Shown: positions 51,539 through 60,947 of the stretch, piece by piece
How positions within the stretch are numbered: position 1 is the stretch's first letter
Layout of the letters: every line of letters begins with the position of its first letter
Assembly (NCBI RefSeq): GCF_013386165.1
Contig: NZ_JACAOS010000003.1
Location: forward strand, 414,343-478,342
Direction: 5' to 3'
Length of the DNA stretch: 64,000 nucleotides
Origin: Pseudomonas gingeri
GTDB taxonomy: Bacteria; Pseudomonadota; Gammaproteobacteria; Pseudomonadales; Pseudomonadaceae
Position numbers and translations under genes: made by a program
The notes under the pieces: model-generated
Database searches by the model: none
What the model was told of the DNA's origin: nothing
The model's input: only the letters and a program-made list of their open reading frames with translations

Positions 51539-52171
51539 ATGAACCAGCTCTATCCGATCCGCGTCGCCCTGGTTGACGATCACTCCCTGGTCCGGGACGG
51601 GATCAAGGCCTTGCTGTCGGTCATGCCGCCCCTGGAAGTGGTGGGAGAGGCCGAGAATGGCGCCGAAGCGATCGAGATGGTGCGGCGCTGCCAGCCGGAC
51701 CTGCTGCTGGTGGACATCAGCCTGAAGGACATGAACGGCCTGGAGCTGACCCGAGCCTTGAGCAAGGAGTATCCGTTGCTCAAGATTCTGGTGCTGAGCA
51801 TGTACGACAACTATGAGTACGTGAGTGAATCGGTGCGTGCCGGTGCCAGCGGATATGTACTGAAGAATTCACCGTCGCGGGAAATCCTCGCGGCCATTGA
51901 AGCCATCGTCAGCGGCGGGACCTTCTACAGCGCCGCGATTGCCCAGAAGCTGATTGCCGACAAGACCAGCGACAACGAGCTGACGCCGCGGGAAAGCCAG
52001 GTGCTGTGCAAAATGGTCCAGGGCATGAACAACAAGGAAATGGCCCGCGAGCTGGATATCAGCGTGCGCACGGTGGAGACCCACCGGCTGAGCATCCGCC
52101 GCAAACTCAATATCGACAAGCCTGCGGCCCTGCTCAAATACGCGATGGATCATGGACTGATTTCGCCTTGA
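51539..52171 (+). CDS. NarL/FixJ-family response regulator
   Basis: A 210-residue regulator. The receiver domain has the acidic DDH near residue 12, the phospho-accepting Asp in LLLVDISLKDMNG near 60 and Lys in YVLKNSPSR near 110. The C-terminal LuxR-type helix-turn-helix is LTPRESQVLCKMVQGMNNKE then ISVRTVETHR. It is the partner of the Cache kinase encoded immediately upstream in the same operon and would probably activate transcription of the divergent cstA gene. Confidence 0.93.
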   Translation: MNQLYPIRVALVDDHSLVRDGIKALLSVMPPLEVVGEAENGAEAIEMVRRCQPDLLLVDISLKDMNGLELTRALSKEYPLLKILVLSMYDNYEYVSESVRAGASGYVLKNSPSREILAAIEAIVSGGTFYSAAIAQKLIADKTSDNELTPRESQVLCKMVQGMNNKEMARELDISVRTVETHRLSIRRKLNIDKPAALLKYAMDHGLISP

Positions 52172-52207
52172 TCTGTGCTTGTGCCAGCGGCGGGTGCAAC
52201 CGGGCTG

Positions 52208-53116
52208 TCAGTGGTTGACCAGCTCATTGCTCCAGCATTGCGCGATCCAGTCGCCCAGCGCCCTGACCCGTTTAGGCTCGTAGCGCGCCTCCAGCCTCAG
52301 CAGGTGCACCGGCAGCGCCATCAGCGACCAATCCGGGAGCAGTTCGATCAGCGCACCTGAAGCGATCCCTTCGTTGAACAGCCAACGCGGCCCGGGGTGG
52401 ATTCCGGCACCGTCGCTGACGGCCTGCTCGATGGCACCGACATTATTCAGGTGGAAGACGCCGTTCAGCTCGACGGAGACCTCTCGGCCTTGTTTGCTCA
52501 TCTTGAGGCGAGTCCGGTTTCGCTCCCGCCCGAGGGAGTAGAGGATGGCCCGGTGCGACACCAGGTCCTCGGGGGTGCTCGGCATGCCATGGAGGGCGAT
52601 GTAGCCACGGCTCGCGCAGAGCACGTTGGGCATCTCGCCGATCCGCCTGGCGACCAGGTCGGTGGTCGGCAGTTCGCCGACGCGCATCGCCAGGTCCATG
52701 GCCTCGGCTTTCAGGTCGATACGGTGGTCGGACAGCACCAGGTCAATCAGCACCTGAGGGTGGCGTCGCTGAAAGGCGGTCAGCCACTTGGTCAGGAAGC
52801 GTTCGCCAAAATTCACCGGCGCGGTCATGCGGATCACCCCGGCGATTTTCGGTGAGCGCGAGTCGAGGTCGGCGAGCACGCCTTCCATTTCCGCCACGAG
52901 CGGCTTCATTTGCTCGTACGCCCGGCTACCGGCGTCCGTCAGCGTGACCATTCGGGTGGAGCGGTTCAGCAGGCGGACTTCAACTCTTTTTTCCAGGGCG
53001 CTGAGCCGCCGGCTGACCGATGACGGCTCCAGATTGAGGTCCTCCGCTGCGCGGGAAAGGCTGCCGCGTTCGACGATGCGGAAAAACAGCCGCCACAGTG
53101 AAATGTCATCATTCAT
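52208..53116 (-). CDS. LysR-family transcriptional regulator
   Basis: A 302-residue LysR protein with the helix-turn-helix in VERGSLSRAAEDLNLEPSSVSRRLSALE and the effector domain typical of the CrgA-like group. The start MNDDISLW at 53116 fits the family. An in-frame ATG 12 codons upstream cannot be ruled out, and neither has a clear ribosome-binding site. It is divergent from the MFS-transporter gene across 101 bp and probably controls the cluster that follows. Confidence 0.9.
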   Translation of the reverse strand: MNDDISLWRLFFRIVERGSLSRAAEDLNLEPSSVSRRLSALEKRVEVRLLNRSTRMVTLTDAGSRAYEQMKPLVAEMEGVLADLDSRSPKIAGVIRMTAPVNFGERFLTKWLTAFQRRHPQVLIDLVLSDHRIDLKAEAMDLAMRVGELPTTDLVARRIGEMPNVLCASRGYIALHGMPSTPEDLVSHRAILYSLGRERNRTRLKMSKQGREVSVELNGVFHLNNVGAIEQAVSDGAGIHPGPRWLFNEGIASGALIELLPDWSLMALPVHLLRLEARYEPKRVRALGDWIAQCWSNELVNH

Positions 53117-53217
53117 GCACTTATTGCAACTCACTTTTGATTTGGCGGTCATGTCATTGCATATATCACTTCAATACCATCCGTTTGTCCACTCGTCAGA
53201 CAAGCTGAAGCCACGGA

Positions 53218-54741
53218 ATGCCCAGACAAAACGATACATCACGCCGCTACCTTGTTCTGTTCGCGGTCTGTGCGGCGGGCCTGATCCTCCCCTTGGAATA
53301 CACCGGACCGGCCATGGCGCTTGCCGCCATCGGCGCGGATCTGGGCGGCGACGCAATCGCGTTGGCCTGGGTCGTCAATGCCTTCGCCCTGAGCTTCGGC
53401 AGCGCGATCATGGCCGCCGGCACGCTGGCCGATCTCTACGGACGCAAACGGATGTTCTGCTGGGGGATTGGCAGTTTCACCGTGCTGTCGATCATTGTCA
53501 GCTTTGCCCAGGACGTGGTGTTCCTGGACCTGATGCGAGGCGCACAGGGGATTGCCGCCGCCCTGACCATGGCCGGTGGTTCGGCCACGCTGGCGCAGGA
53601 GTTCGAGGGGCATGCGCGGACCAAGGCCTACGGCCTGCTCGGTACCGCATTTGGCCTGGGTCTGGCGTTTGGGCCGGTGATTTCCGGAGCGCTGGTCGAG
53701 TGCTTCCATTGGCGTGCGATCTTCGGCCTGGGGGCGGTGTTCGGTGCGCTGGCCTGGATCATCGCCGCACCACGGATGATCGAAAGCCGTGACCCCGAGG
53801 CCAGGCACCTGGACTGGGGCGGTGTCATCACGTTCAGTGCGATGTTGCTGTTCCTGACCTTCGGCATCATGCAAGTGCCACAGCATGGCTGGGCCAGCGT
53901 CACGGTCATCGTCCTGTTGGCGGTCGCGCTACTCCTGTTACTGATCTTCATCCGTGTGGAGCGTCGGCAGCAGCGCCCGATGCTGGACCTCTCGCTGTTC
54001 GGCAACCGGCGTTTCGTCGGCGTGCAGTTGCTGCCGATCGCCACCGCGTTGTGCTTCATCGTGCTGTTGATCCTGCTGCCCTTGCGGTTTATCGGGGTCG
54101 AAAGAATGAGCGCCGGGGAGGCGGGGCTGCTGATGATGGCGCTGTCGCTGCCCATGCTGGTGGTGCCTTTTCTGGCGGCGCTGGTGGCCCGCCATGTGGC
54201 CGCGGCCGATCTCTGTTTTGTCGGCTTGCTGCTGGCCGGTGTCGGGCTTGCCGTGTTGGCGAATGTCGCCGTTGGCTCAAGCTGGCAAAGCTTCGCATTG
54301 CCCATGTTGCTGATCGGGATTGGCTCCGGCTTACCCTGGGGGCTGATGGACGACCTCTCGATCAAGGTCGTGTCCGTGGAGCGCGCCGGCATGGCGACCG
54401 GGATCTTTACCACCATGCGTGCCTGCGGCGAAGCGGTGTGCGTGGCGGCGGCGCTGGCCATGCTCAACAGCTTTCTGCAATTGCGGTTTGTCGGCGAGAT
54501 TTCGCGGCAAGCCGCGTCGGCAGCGGCCAATTATCTCGCTACCGGGGACCTGGCCGGCGCGGCAAGCGCCGTATCGCCTATAGAACTTCCGGCACTGTTT
54601 GAATACTACAGCGGCGCCTTTTCTTCACTGGTCTATGGCCTGGCCGGGCTGACGTTGGCGGCGGCGATAGTCAGTCGCTGGGCGCTCAGCCAGCGCCCCC
54701 CGGCGATTTCGACCAGCAGGGCGCACCGTGCCGGGCAATGA
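53218..54741 (+). CDS. MFS transporter, 14-TM drug/product efflux type
   Basis: A 507-residue major-facilitator protein of the DHA2 (EmrB/QacA) type with about 14 transmembrane segments. It opens with AVCAAGLILPLEYTGPAMAL and carries motif A (GTLADLYGRKRMF) near residue 70 and motif C (GLAFGPVISGALVE) near 150. It probably exports a small aromatic or drug-like molecule. As first gene of the cluster it may remove the pathway product or a toxic precursor. It is 45 bp before the DUF6875-like gene. Confidence 0.9.
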   Translation: MPRQNDTSRRYLVLFAVCAAGLILPLEYTGPAMALAAIGADLGGDAIALAWVVNAFALSFGSAIMAAGTLADLYGRKRMFCWGIGSFTVLSIIVSFAQDVVFLDLMRGAQGIAAALTMAGGSATLAQEFEGHARTKAYGLLGTAFGLGLAFGPVISGALVECFHWRAIFGLGAVFGALAWIIAAPRMIESRDPEARHLDWGGVITFSAMLLFLTFGIMQVPQHGWASVTVIVLLAVALLLLLIFIRVERRQQRPMLDLSLFGNRRFVGVQLLPIATALCFIVLLILLPLRFIGVERMSAGEAGLLMMALSLPMLVVPFLAALVARHVAAADLCFVGLLLAGVGLAVLANVAVGSSWQSFALPMLLIGIGSGLPWGLMDDLSIKVVSVERAGMATGIFTTMRACGEAVCVAAALAMLNSFLQLRFVGEISRQAASAAANYLATGDLAGAASAVSPIELPALFEYYSGAFSSLVYGLAGLTLAAAIVSRWALSQRPPAISTSRAHRAGQ

Positions 54742-54786
54742 GCCGCGACGGACAAGGGATCTATAAGGCAATTATAAGGAAGCGTC

Positions 54787-55479
54787 ATGATGGAACGTGA
54801 CAGCAGCACCGGCCAGCCGCTCAAGCTCATTGCGATTGCAAAGGCCCTGGAAAACGATACTGACGCCTGTTCAGTGGAAATGTCCGAAATCGCTCGCTGG
54901 TGCGTGAGCTACCTGTGCAATCCGCATCCGGAGTTGGGGCGCGCAGGGGCGGTATGCCCATGGACAGGGCCTTCCATGAAACGGGAGACTTTCTGGCTTG
55001 TCGACATCGTTGTCGGCGGTCGCAGCGACGAGGCGGTTTGCTCTGACCTGCGAGGTCTGATTGCGGCCTTCAAGGGCCGTGACCCCGCCGAAGGCAATGC
55101 CAGTCAGTTCAAGACCATTGTCGGGGTGCTGCACGGCCTCGACGACCCGGCCAGGGTCAACCATTACCATTCATTGTTGAAACTCGACTTCCTCGAGTCC
55201 GGCCTGATGCTCGGTGAGTTCTACTCGCATTGTCAGAAACCCGGCTTACGCAACGATGACTTCAAACCACTACGTTCACTCACGCCATTACTGGTGGTGC
55301 GGGAGATGGTCGAGCTGGATATCGCCTTCCTGGCGGACCAGCCCAAATTTGTCGAGGCCTACCTGAATACTCACGGCTCCCGGGCCAAGGTCGGCATCAA
55401 TTCGGTCTTGCATCAGGCCGACCGCCTTAGCCTTAGTGCAGAACAGATGGACGTGTTACGGCGCATCGTTGCCGGCTGA
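54787..55479 (+). CDS. DUF6875-like protein of unknown function
   Basis: A 230-residue protein with the LCNPHPELGRAGAVCPWTG motif near residue 45, which I associate with the DUF6875 family. It has conserved His, Cys and Pro residues, then a helical C-terminal half (KLDFLESGLMLGEFYSHCQ near 128). It has no signal peptide or transmembrane segment. AAGGAAG precedes a double ATG. The His/Cys motif might bind a metal or heme, but nothing in the sequence settles this. Its place between the exporter and the PLP lyase suggests a direct role in the pathway. Confidence 0.65.
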   Translation: MMERDSSTGQPLKLIAIAKALENDTDACSVEMSEIARWCVSYLCNPHPELGRAGAVCPWTGPSMKRETFWLVDIVVGGRSDEAVCSDLRGLIAAFKGRDPAEGNASQFKTIVGVLHGLDDPARVNHYHSLLKLDFLESGLMLGEFYSHCQKPGLRNDDFKPLRSLTPLLVVREMVELDIAFLADQPKFVEAYLNTHGSRAKVGINSVLHQADRLSLSAEQMDVLRRIVAG

Positions 55480-55523
55480 CGCCCAGACAAAACAATGATA
55501 TCCACTAGCATGGAGGCTTTTAA

Positions 55524-56921
55524 ATGGCTGTTCGCATTCCAGAACCGTTCCGGATCAAGATGGTTGAACCGCTCAAGCGGACAACCCGGGCCTATCGTCA
55601 GGAAGCCCTGCAGCAGGCCGGGCTCAACCCGTTCCTGCTGCGCGCCGAGGACGTCTTCATCGATTTACTCACCGACAGCGGTACCGGGTCGATGAGCGAT
55701 CGGCAATGGAGCGCGATGATGAGTGCCGACGAGTCCTATGCCGGCAGCAAGAGCTTCTTTCGCCTTAGCGAAACCGTCGAGCGGCTCTTCGGCTTTCCCT
55801 ACACCATCCCCGTGCATCAGGGGCGAGGGGCTGAACAGATTCTCTTTCCCTGCCTCGTTGAGCGGGCCCGGGAACGCGGTGCCAGCGCGCCGATATTTGT
55901 GTCGAATCACCACTTTGACACGACCAAGGCCCATGTCGAGATGGCCGGCGCGATGGTCAAGAACCTGATCTGCCCGGCGGCCCTGGACACTGCGCGACAT
56001 GACGACTGGAAAGGCAACTTCGACCTCGAAGCCCTGGCCTCTGAAATCGAATTGAGCGGTGCTCAGCAGATTGCCGCCGTGGTGATCACCATCACCTGCA
56101 ACAGTGTGGGTGGGCAGCCGGTGGCGATGGACAATATTCGTGATGCGGCTTCGATGGCGCGGCAACACGGTATTCCGGTAGTGATCGATGCCGCACGGTT
56201 TTCGGAGAATGCGTATTTCATCAAGACCCGCGATGCCCGCTACAAAGACCACTCGATCCTGCAAATCGTCTGGGAAATGTTCCAGCACGCCGATGCCTTC
56301 ACCATGTCCGCCAAAAAGGACGCCATGGTCAATATTGGCGGGCTTTGCTGTTTCAAGAGCGACCAGGCGCTTTTCCGTGCGGCGCAGTTGCGCTGCGTGC
56401 CCATGGAAGGCTTCATTACCTACGGTGGGCTGGCCGGCCGCGATCTGGATGCGATGGCGGTGGGGCTTGAGGAGGCTTGCAATGAGGATCACCTGACCAG
56501 CCGGATCGGCCAGGTGACCTACCTGGCCGAGCGTCTGCGGTCGGCGGGTGTGCCGATCCAGACACCGGTCGGCGGGCATGCGGTGTTCGTCGATGCCGGC
56601 AAGATCCGTCCGGATGTGGCGCCCCACCATTTCCCGGCACAGATGCTGTGCAACGCGCTTTACCTGGAGAGTGGCGTGCGTGCCACGGAGATCGGTTCAT
56701 TGATGATGGGGCGCCACCCGGTCACCCGGGAGCAGGAGCCGGCGCTGTTCGAGCTGATGCGCCTGACCATTCCGCGCCGAACCTATACCGACAATCATAT
56801 GGATTTCGTTGCCGACTCCTTGATCGAGGTCATCCAGAGGGCCGCCACGTTGCGACCGCTGGACTTCGACTACGAGCCCCCGGTCTTGCGCCAATTCACT
56901 GCCCGTTTCCGGGAAGTCTGA
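55524..56921 (+). CDS. Tryptophanase/tyrosine phenol-lyase family PLP enzyme
   Basis: A 465-residue beta-eliminating lyase. It shows [15 protein letters not shown] near 45, QGRGAEQ near 99, the PLP Lys265 in [26 protein letters not shown] near 301 and LTIPRRTY near 414. Like E. coli tryptophanase it has Asp132 (D137 there) and EIGS at 389-392, where tyrosine phenol-lyases carry the Arg that binds the phenol. The residue equivalent to tryptophanase His463 and TPL Phe448 is Gln457. The substrate may therefore be neither plain Trp nor Tyr. It probably splits a beta-substituted amino acid into pyruvate, ammonia and an aromatic or thiol product. Confidence 0.85.
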   Translation: MAVRIPEPFRIKMVEPLKRTTRAYRQEALQQAGLNPFLLRAEDVFIDLLTDSGTGSMSDRQWSAMMSADESYAGSKSFFRLSETVERLFGFPYTIPVHQGRGAEQILFPCLVERARERGASAPIFVSNHHFDTTKAHVEMAGAMVKNLICPAALDTARHDDWKGNFDLEALASEIELSGAQQIAAVVITITCNSVGGQPVAMDNIRDAASMARQHGIPVVIDAARFSENAYFIKTRDARYKDHSILQIVWEMFQHADAFTMSAKKDAMVNIGGLCCFKSDQALFRAAQLRCVPMEGFITYGGLAGRDLDAMAVGLEEACNEDHLTSRIGQVTYLAERLRSAGVPIQTPVGGHAVFVDAGKIRPDVAPHHFPAQMLCNALYLESGVRATEIGSLMMGRHPVTREQEPALFELMRLTIPRRTYTDNHMDFVADSLIEVIQRAATLRPLDFDYEPPVLRQFTARFREV

Positions 56922-56952
56922 TCCGCTACCGTTCCGTCATCAGGATGATCCC

Positions 56953-58206
56953 ATGGGCCAACATCATACCCATCTGGCGGCCGCCGTTCCGGTGCCTGCT
57001 GAAACCGTTCAAGCGTTTCTGGCGCTCGCCAGGGAACTGCGTACCCAACTGCGCGACAACCAGGAACTGTGTGACGCGCAAGGTACGTACAGCCCGCAGT
57101 TGCATGAGTTTTTCATCGAGCATGGGTTCTACAAATTGCTGCAGCCCAAGCGCTACGGTGGGCTCGAGTTCGACCTCGGCGACTTTTACCAGATCATGAT
57201 CGAGGTCTCCCGAGGGCACCCGGCCCTGGGTTGGAACCTTACATTGGGGGCGGCACATAGCCTGACGTTCGCCGCGCATTGGCCGCAGGCGGTCCAGGAC
57301 GAGATTTTTGGCGTTGACGGGCATTTCGTTGCGCCTCATCGGGCGTTTCCGAGTGGTCATTGCGTCAAGGTGCCGGGCGGTTATCGGGTCAGCGGTACGT
57401 TCAACTACTGCACCGGCATCACCTATTCGACGCACGCGATTATCACCGTTGTCGATGGGTCGGCAGAGCAGGGGGCGCCAGCGCTGAATTGCCTCGTGCC
57501 GCGTTCGAGCTACACCATTGTCGATGATTGGGGCGGCAGCGAGACACTGGGTATGCGTGCCAGCGGCTCGAACAGCATCTGCCTCGATGACGTGTTTGTC
57601 CCCGACAGAATGGCGACTCCGTTCGTGGGCTTTTTTGCCAACCAGGACGTCAGTGACGGTACGGCGGGAACCCGCTTGCATGGGAATCCACTGTATCTCG
57701 GTTACCTCATGCTGCCTTACCACGCCAATTTGCTCGCGCCCATTATCGGCGCTGCGCGGGCGGCGCTTGACGAGTACAAACGCATCATCGAGGTCAGCCC
57801 TTTGCCGTTCTCACCCGGCCAGTCCAGGTCCCAGGACGCCAATTACCAGCGGGCCTACGGCCAGGCGCTGGTACAGACCGACGCGGCCGAGGCGATCCTG
57901 TTGCACGTGTGCGCACAGCATAAAGCGCTGGCTGAGCGCTGGCGTCAAACCGGCGAGCCGATTTCCATCAGTGAAAACTTGCGGGCCTGGGGCACGTTAC
58001 AGCAGGCCGGTCGGCAAGCGTGCGAGGCGGTCGAATTGCTGTTTCGCACCGCAGGTACTTCCCAGGCCCGTAGCCAGGCCAAGCTGTTGCGTTATTTCAG
58101 TGACATTCAGATGTACCGGGGGCACGTGGGCGCGCAGTGGGAAACGTTTTCCACCTATGTCGCCAGAGCCGAACTTGGCCTTCCCGTTGGTTTTCTTCAA
58201 CTCTAA
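56953..58206 (+). CDS. Acyl-CoA-dehydrogenase-fold flavin monooxygenase (HsaA/indole-oxygenase type)
   Basis: A 417-residue protein of the group D flavin monooxygenases, which share the acyl-CoA dehydrogenase fold. An N-terminal helical domain has YKLLQPKRYGG, the middle beta domain has VSGTFNYCTGITYS near 155, and the C-terminal helices include LFRTAGTSQARSQ near 365. No catalytic Glu pattern of true dehydrogenases is evident. Relatives hydroxylate phenols or indoles using FMNH2/FADH2 from a separate reductase. It follows the lyase gene by 31 bp and would hydroxylate the released aromatic product. AGGATG precedes the ATG. Confidence 0.82.
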   Translation: MGQHHTHLAAAVPVPAETVQAFLALARELRTQLRDNQELCDAQGTYSPQLHEFFIEHGFYKLLQPKRYGGLEFDLGDFYQIMIEVSRGHPALGWNLTLGAAHSLTFAAHWPQAVQDEIFGVDGHFVAPHRAFPSGHCVKVPGGYRVSGTFNYCTGITYSTHAIITVVDGSAEQGAPALNCLVPRSSYTIVDDWGGSETLGMRASGSNSICLDDVFVPDRMATPFVGFFANQDVSDGTAGTRLHGNPLYLGYLMLPYHANLLAPIIGAARAALDEYKRIIEVSPLPFSPGQSRSQDANYQRAYGQALVQTDAAEAILLHVCAQHKALAERWRQTGEPISISENLRAWGTLQQAGRQACEAVELLFRTAGTSQARSQAKLLRYFSDIQMYRGHVGAQWETFSTYVARAELGLPVGFLQL

Positions 58207-58230
58207 AAAACGCAATGCATGGAGCGTTCA

Positions 58231-59679
58231 ATGTCACGGACAGGCAAACAGTACCTGGAGGCCATTGCCGATGGTCGCGCAGTGTTTATCAACGGCGAGT
58301 GCTCGACCGACCACTCCCGGCATCCGGCGTTTGAAGCCACGATCCGTTCGGTCGCCGGGTTGTATGACTACCAGGCGGCGAACTCTGACGTCATGACCTT
58401 CAAGACCCCTTCCGGCAAAAGCGTCAACCGGGCTTGGCAACTGCCCACCAGCATAGAGCTGTTGATTGCCCGGGCGGACGCGGCGTATGCCTGGGCACAG
58501 CAGAGCATGGGCTGGTTGGGCCGAAGCCCGGACCACGTGTCGGCGGCCTTGAGCGGCATGATGACCCACATTGAAGTCTTCGAGGCCTACGCCCCCGATC
58601 GGGCCAAGGCCCTGAAGAACTATTTCGAATACGCCCGGGAGCGCGACCTCTACCTCACCTACACCATCGTCAACCCACAAGGCGACCGCTCCAAGAGCCC
58701 GGGTGAGCACGACCGCAATCTCTATCACACGTTGGGAGTGGTAAAGGAAACCGACGCCGGGATCATCGTGCGCGGTGCCAAGATGCTGGGCACCGGTGCA
58801 GTCCTCGCCGATGAATTGCTGGTCGGGGTACAGAACCCGCTCAAAGCGGGCGTGGATGAACGCTACGCCTTGTCCTTCGCGATCCCCTTGAATGCCCCCG
58901 GGATCAAGATCCTGTCCCGTGCCTCCTATGCAGAAGGCAAGAACTCGTTCGACCATCCGCTCAGCAGCCGTTTCGACGAAAATGATGCGCTGATTTACTT
59001 CGACGACGTGCTGGTGCCCTGGGAGCGGGTGTTTGTCTATCAAGACACGGCCATGTGCCGGCAGCAGTTCCATGGCACTGCCGCAGAGGTGTTGATGGAC
59101 ACGCAGAGCATGGCCCGCCTGACCGCCAAATTGCATTTTCTGGCGGGTCTGGCCCACAGGATGACGCAGGTGACGGGGGTCAACGAGTTTCCCGCCGTAC
59201 GGGAGATCCTTGCAGAGTTGGCGTGCAATGCGACCATGATCGAGGGGCTGTTCAGAGGCCTGGTGGCGAACTCGACAGCGCACCTGGGGTTCCATATCCC
59301 GGACAAGAAGCAGTTGTACATGTGTCAGGCCGTGGCGCAGGTCGTTTACCCGAAAGTGCTGGAGTCGATCCGCAAGCTGGCCGGGGGAGGGGTCATCATG
59401 CTGCCGTCGCATGTCTCGGACTTGAATAATCCAGAGACGCTCGCCTTGATCGAGAAGACGCAGTACTCGACAACGGCACAGCCACTTGAGCGGGTGCAGT
59501 TGATGAAGCTGGTCTGGGATGCGGTCGGGTCTGAATTTGCCTCACGGCACCTGCAATACGAGATGTTCTACTCTGGCCCGCATTTCGTTGCGCTCTCACG
59601 GGTATACGCTGAGTACGACTGGGACAGTGCACGAGCGATGGCTTCACCCTTGATGGTGGGCAGTGCGTTTACCATGTAA
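58231..59679 (+). CDS. HpaB-family FAD-dependent hydroxylase
   Basis: A 482-residue member of the 4-hydroxyphenylacetate 3-monooxygenase large-subunit family (HpaB/PvcC/TftD type). It has TYTIVNPQGDRSK near residue 145 (flavin binding), VVKETDAGIIVRGAKMLGT near 175, and WERVFVYQDTAM near 270. The start at 58231 has GGAG six bases upstream; an ATG four codons earlier has none. These enzymes ortho-hydroxylate phenols using reduced FAD from an HpaC-type reductase. No reductase gene is seen in the cluster, so a shared one is presumably used. Confidence 0.88.
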   Translation: MSRTGKQYLEAIADGRAVFINGECSTDHSRHPAFEATIRSVAGLYDYQAANSDVMTFKTPSGKSVNRAWQLPTSIELLIARADAAYAWAQQSMGWLGRSPDHVSAALSGMMTHIEVFEAYAPDRAKALKNYFEYARERDLYLTYTIVNPQGDRSKSPGEHDRNLYHTLGVVKETDAGIIVRGAKMLGTGAVLADELLVGVQNPLKAGVDERYALSFAIPLNAPGIKILSRASYAEGKNSFDHPLSSRFDENDALIYFDDVLVPWERVFVYQDTAMCRQQFHGTAAEVLMDTQSMARLTAKLHFLAGLAHRMTQVTGVNEFPAVREILAELACNATMIEGLFRGLVANSTAHLGFHIPDKKQLYMCQAVAQVVYPKVLESIRKLAGGGVIMLPSHVSDLNNPETLALIEKTQYSTTAQPLERVQLMKLVWDAVGSEFASRHLQYEMFYSGPHFVALSRVYAEYDWDSARAMASPLMVGSAFTM

Positions 59680-59793
59680 GACCTTTAAGGACTCAAGTAT
59701 TGCTCATTACGTCTTGGACGGTCCGAGCATGACGATCTAGCATCTGTTCAACGGTCACAGTCGCTGACCCTTGAAGATCAAGAGGAATCGTCC

Positions 59794-60597
59794 ATGAGCA
59801 TGAAAATCGATCTGACCGGAAAACTCGCCATCGTCAGCGGCAGCACCGCCGGCATCGGCCTGGGCATCAGCAAGGCGTTGGCCGAATCCGGGGCGACGGT
59901 GGTGGTCATCGGTCGCGATACCGCCAAGGTCGAACAGGCCCTGGCGACGATCCGCCAACGTGTGCCGGGCGCTCAACTGCGTGGCCTGACGGCGGACCTG
60001 GGGACTGCCGAAGGTGCCGAGAAATTGTTTCGCGCCGAGCCCCGGGCGGACATCCTGGTGAACAACCTCGGGATCTTCAACGCGGTGGATTTCTTCGACA
60101 CCCCGGACAGCGAGTGGGCGCGTTTTTATGAGATCAACGTGATCTCCGGTGTGCGCCTGGCGCGGCATTATGTGCCGGGCATGGTCAGCCAGGGCTGGGG
60201 GCGGGTGATTTTCCTGTCCTCCGAATCCGGGATCGCCATTCCGGCGGACATGCTCAATTACGGCGTGACCAAAAGCGCCAACCTGGCGGTGTCCCACGGC
60301 CTGGCCAAACGCCTGGCGGGCACCGGGGTGACCGTCAACGCGATCCTGCCGGGGCCGACCTTTACCGATGGCCTGGAGCAGATGCTCAAGGACGCCACTG
60401 ACGAGTCCGGCCGCAGCGCCCGGGAAGAAGCCGACGCCTTTGTGCGCAAGGCCCGGCCCACCTCGATCATTCAGCGGGTGGCGGATGTCGAGGAGGTTGC
60501 CAACCTGGTGGCCTATATCGCTTCGCCGCTGTCCTCGGCCACCACCGGCGCGGCCCTGCGGGTCGACGGCGGCGTGGTCGACAGCATGGCGATCTGA
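59794..60597 (+). CDS. Short-chain dehydrogenase/reductase
   Basis: A 267-residue classical SDR with the cofactor motif SGSTAGIGLG near residue 14, NNLG near 88, catalytic Ser in SSESG near 148 and Tyr/Lys in LNYGVTKSA near 160. Unlike the SDR at 21041-21751, all catalytic residues are present. The start follows GAGGAATC. It lies 114 bp after the HpaB-like gene, so it may belong to the same cluster, or it may stand alone before the guanidine operon. Confidence 0.88.
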   Translation: MSMKIDLTGKLAIVSGSTAGIGLGISKALAESGATVVVIGRDTAKVEQALATIRQRVPGAQLRGLTADLGTAEGAEKLFRAEPRADILVNNLGIFNAVDFFDTPDSEWARFYEINVISGVRLARHYVPGMVSQGWGRVIFLSSESGIAIPADMLNYGVTKSANLAVSHGLAKRLAGTGVTVNAILPGPTFTDGLEQMLKDATDESGRSAREEADAFVRKARPTSIIQRVADVEEVANLVAYIASPLSSATTGAALRVDGGVVDSMAI

Positions 60598-60793
60598 GCC
60601 CGACCGAAGCTGTTGCCGATGCCCTGCCTCAGTGCGTAATCGCACCCGAATGAGGCGCGTAGCCTGCGTCGCAACCGCCGAAACCAGCGCCGATCCTTAT
60701 GGCGCAAGGCCTGGCCAGACTTGGCACGGCTCTCGCTTAATCGATTGCGTGCAGGAGTCAAAACGGTTCGCGGCACCACAATTTGCAATAGCT
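60598..60793. other. Intergenic region upstream of the guanidine riboswitch
   Basis: No supported gene is present. It should hold the promoter of the guanidine operon, but I could not pick out a clear -35/-10 pair. Confidence 0.5.
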
Positions 60794-60890
60794 GACTAGG
60801 GTTCCGGCTCGCCTCGTGCGAGTGGCTGGTCCGAGAGTTGGCGACCTCCAGTAGAGGTTACACGGCGGGATAAAAGCCCGGGAGACAGGA
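60794..60890 (+). ncRNA. Guanidine-I (ykkC) riboswitch aptamer
   Basis: The conserved motifs are CTAGGGTTCCGG (60797-60808), GGCTGGTCCGAGAG (60825-60838) and ACACGGCGGGATAAAAGCCCGGGAGA (60860-60885 region, not given in full), in the order and spacing of ykkC class guanidine-I aptamers. It stands directly before an ABC transporter and urea-carboxylase-associated genes, the usual targets. Guanidine binding should turn these on. Confidence 0.92.
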
Positions 60891-60930
60891 CACCAGTGGT
60901 GTCACGTGACTCCCGGCCGCCCACTTTTTC
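60878..60930 (+). promoter_or_regulatory. Terminator of the guanidine riboswitch expression platform
   Basis: The 3' aptamer strand CCGGGAG (60878-60884) can pair with CTCCCGG (60910-60916), with GACAC/GTGTC inside, and a T5 run follows at 60925-60929. This structure would compete with the folded aptamer, so ligand-bound RNA should avoid termination. Confidence 0.6.
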
Positions 60931-60947
60931 CTACTGGAGGTTGTTCC

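Noticed and set aside
53218..55502. Shared string GCCCAGACAAAAC at the MFS start and before the lyase gene
   Set aside because: The identity is only 13 bases. One copy is coding and the other is intergenic, so it is probably chance.
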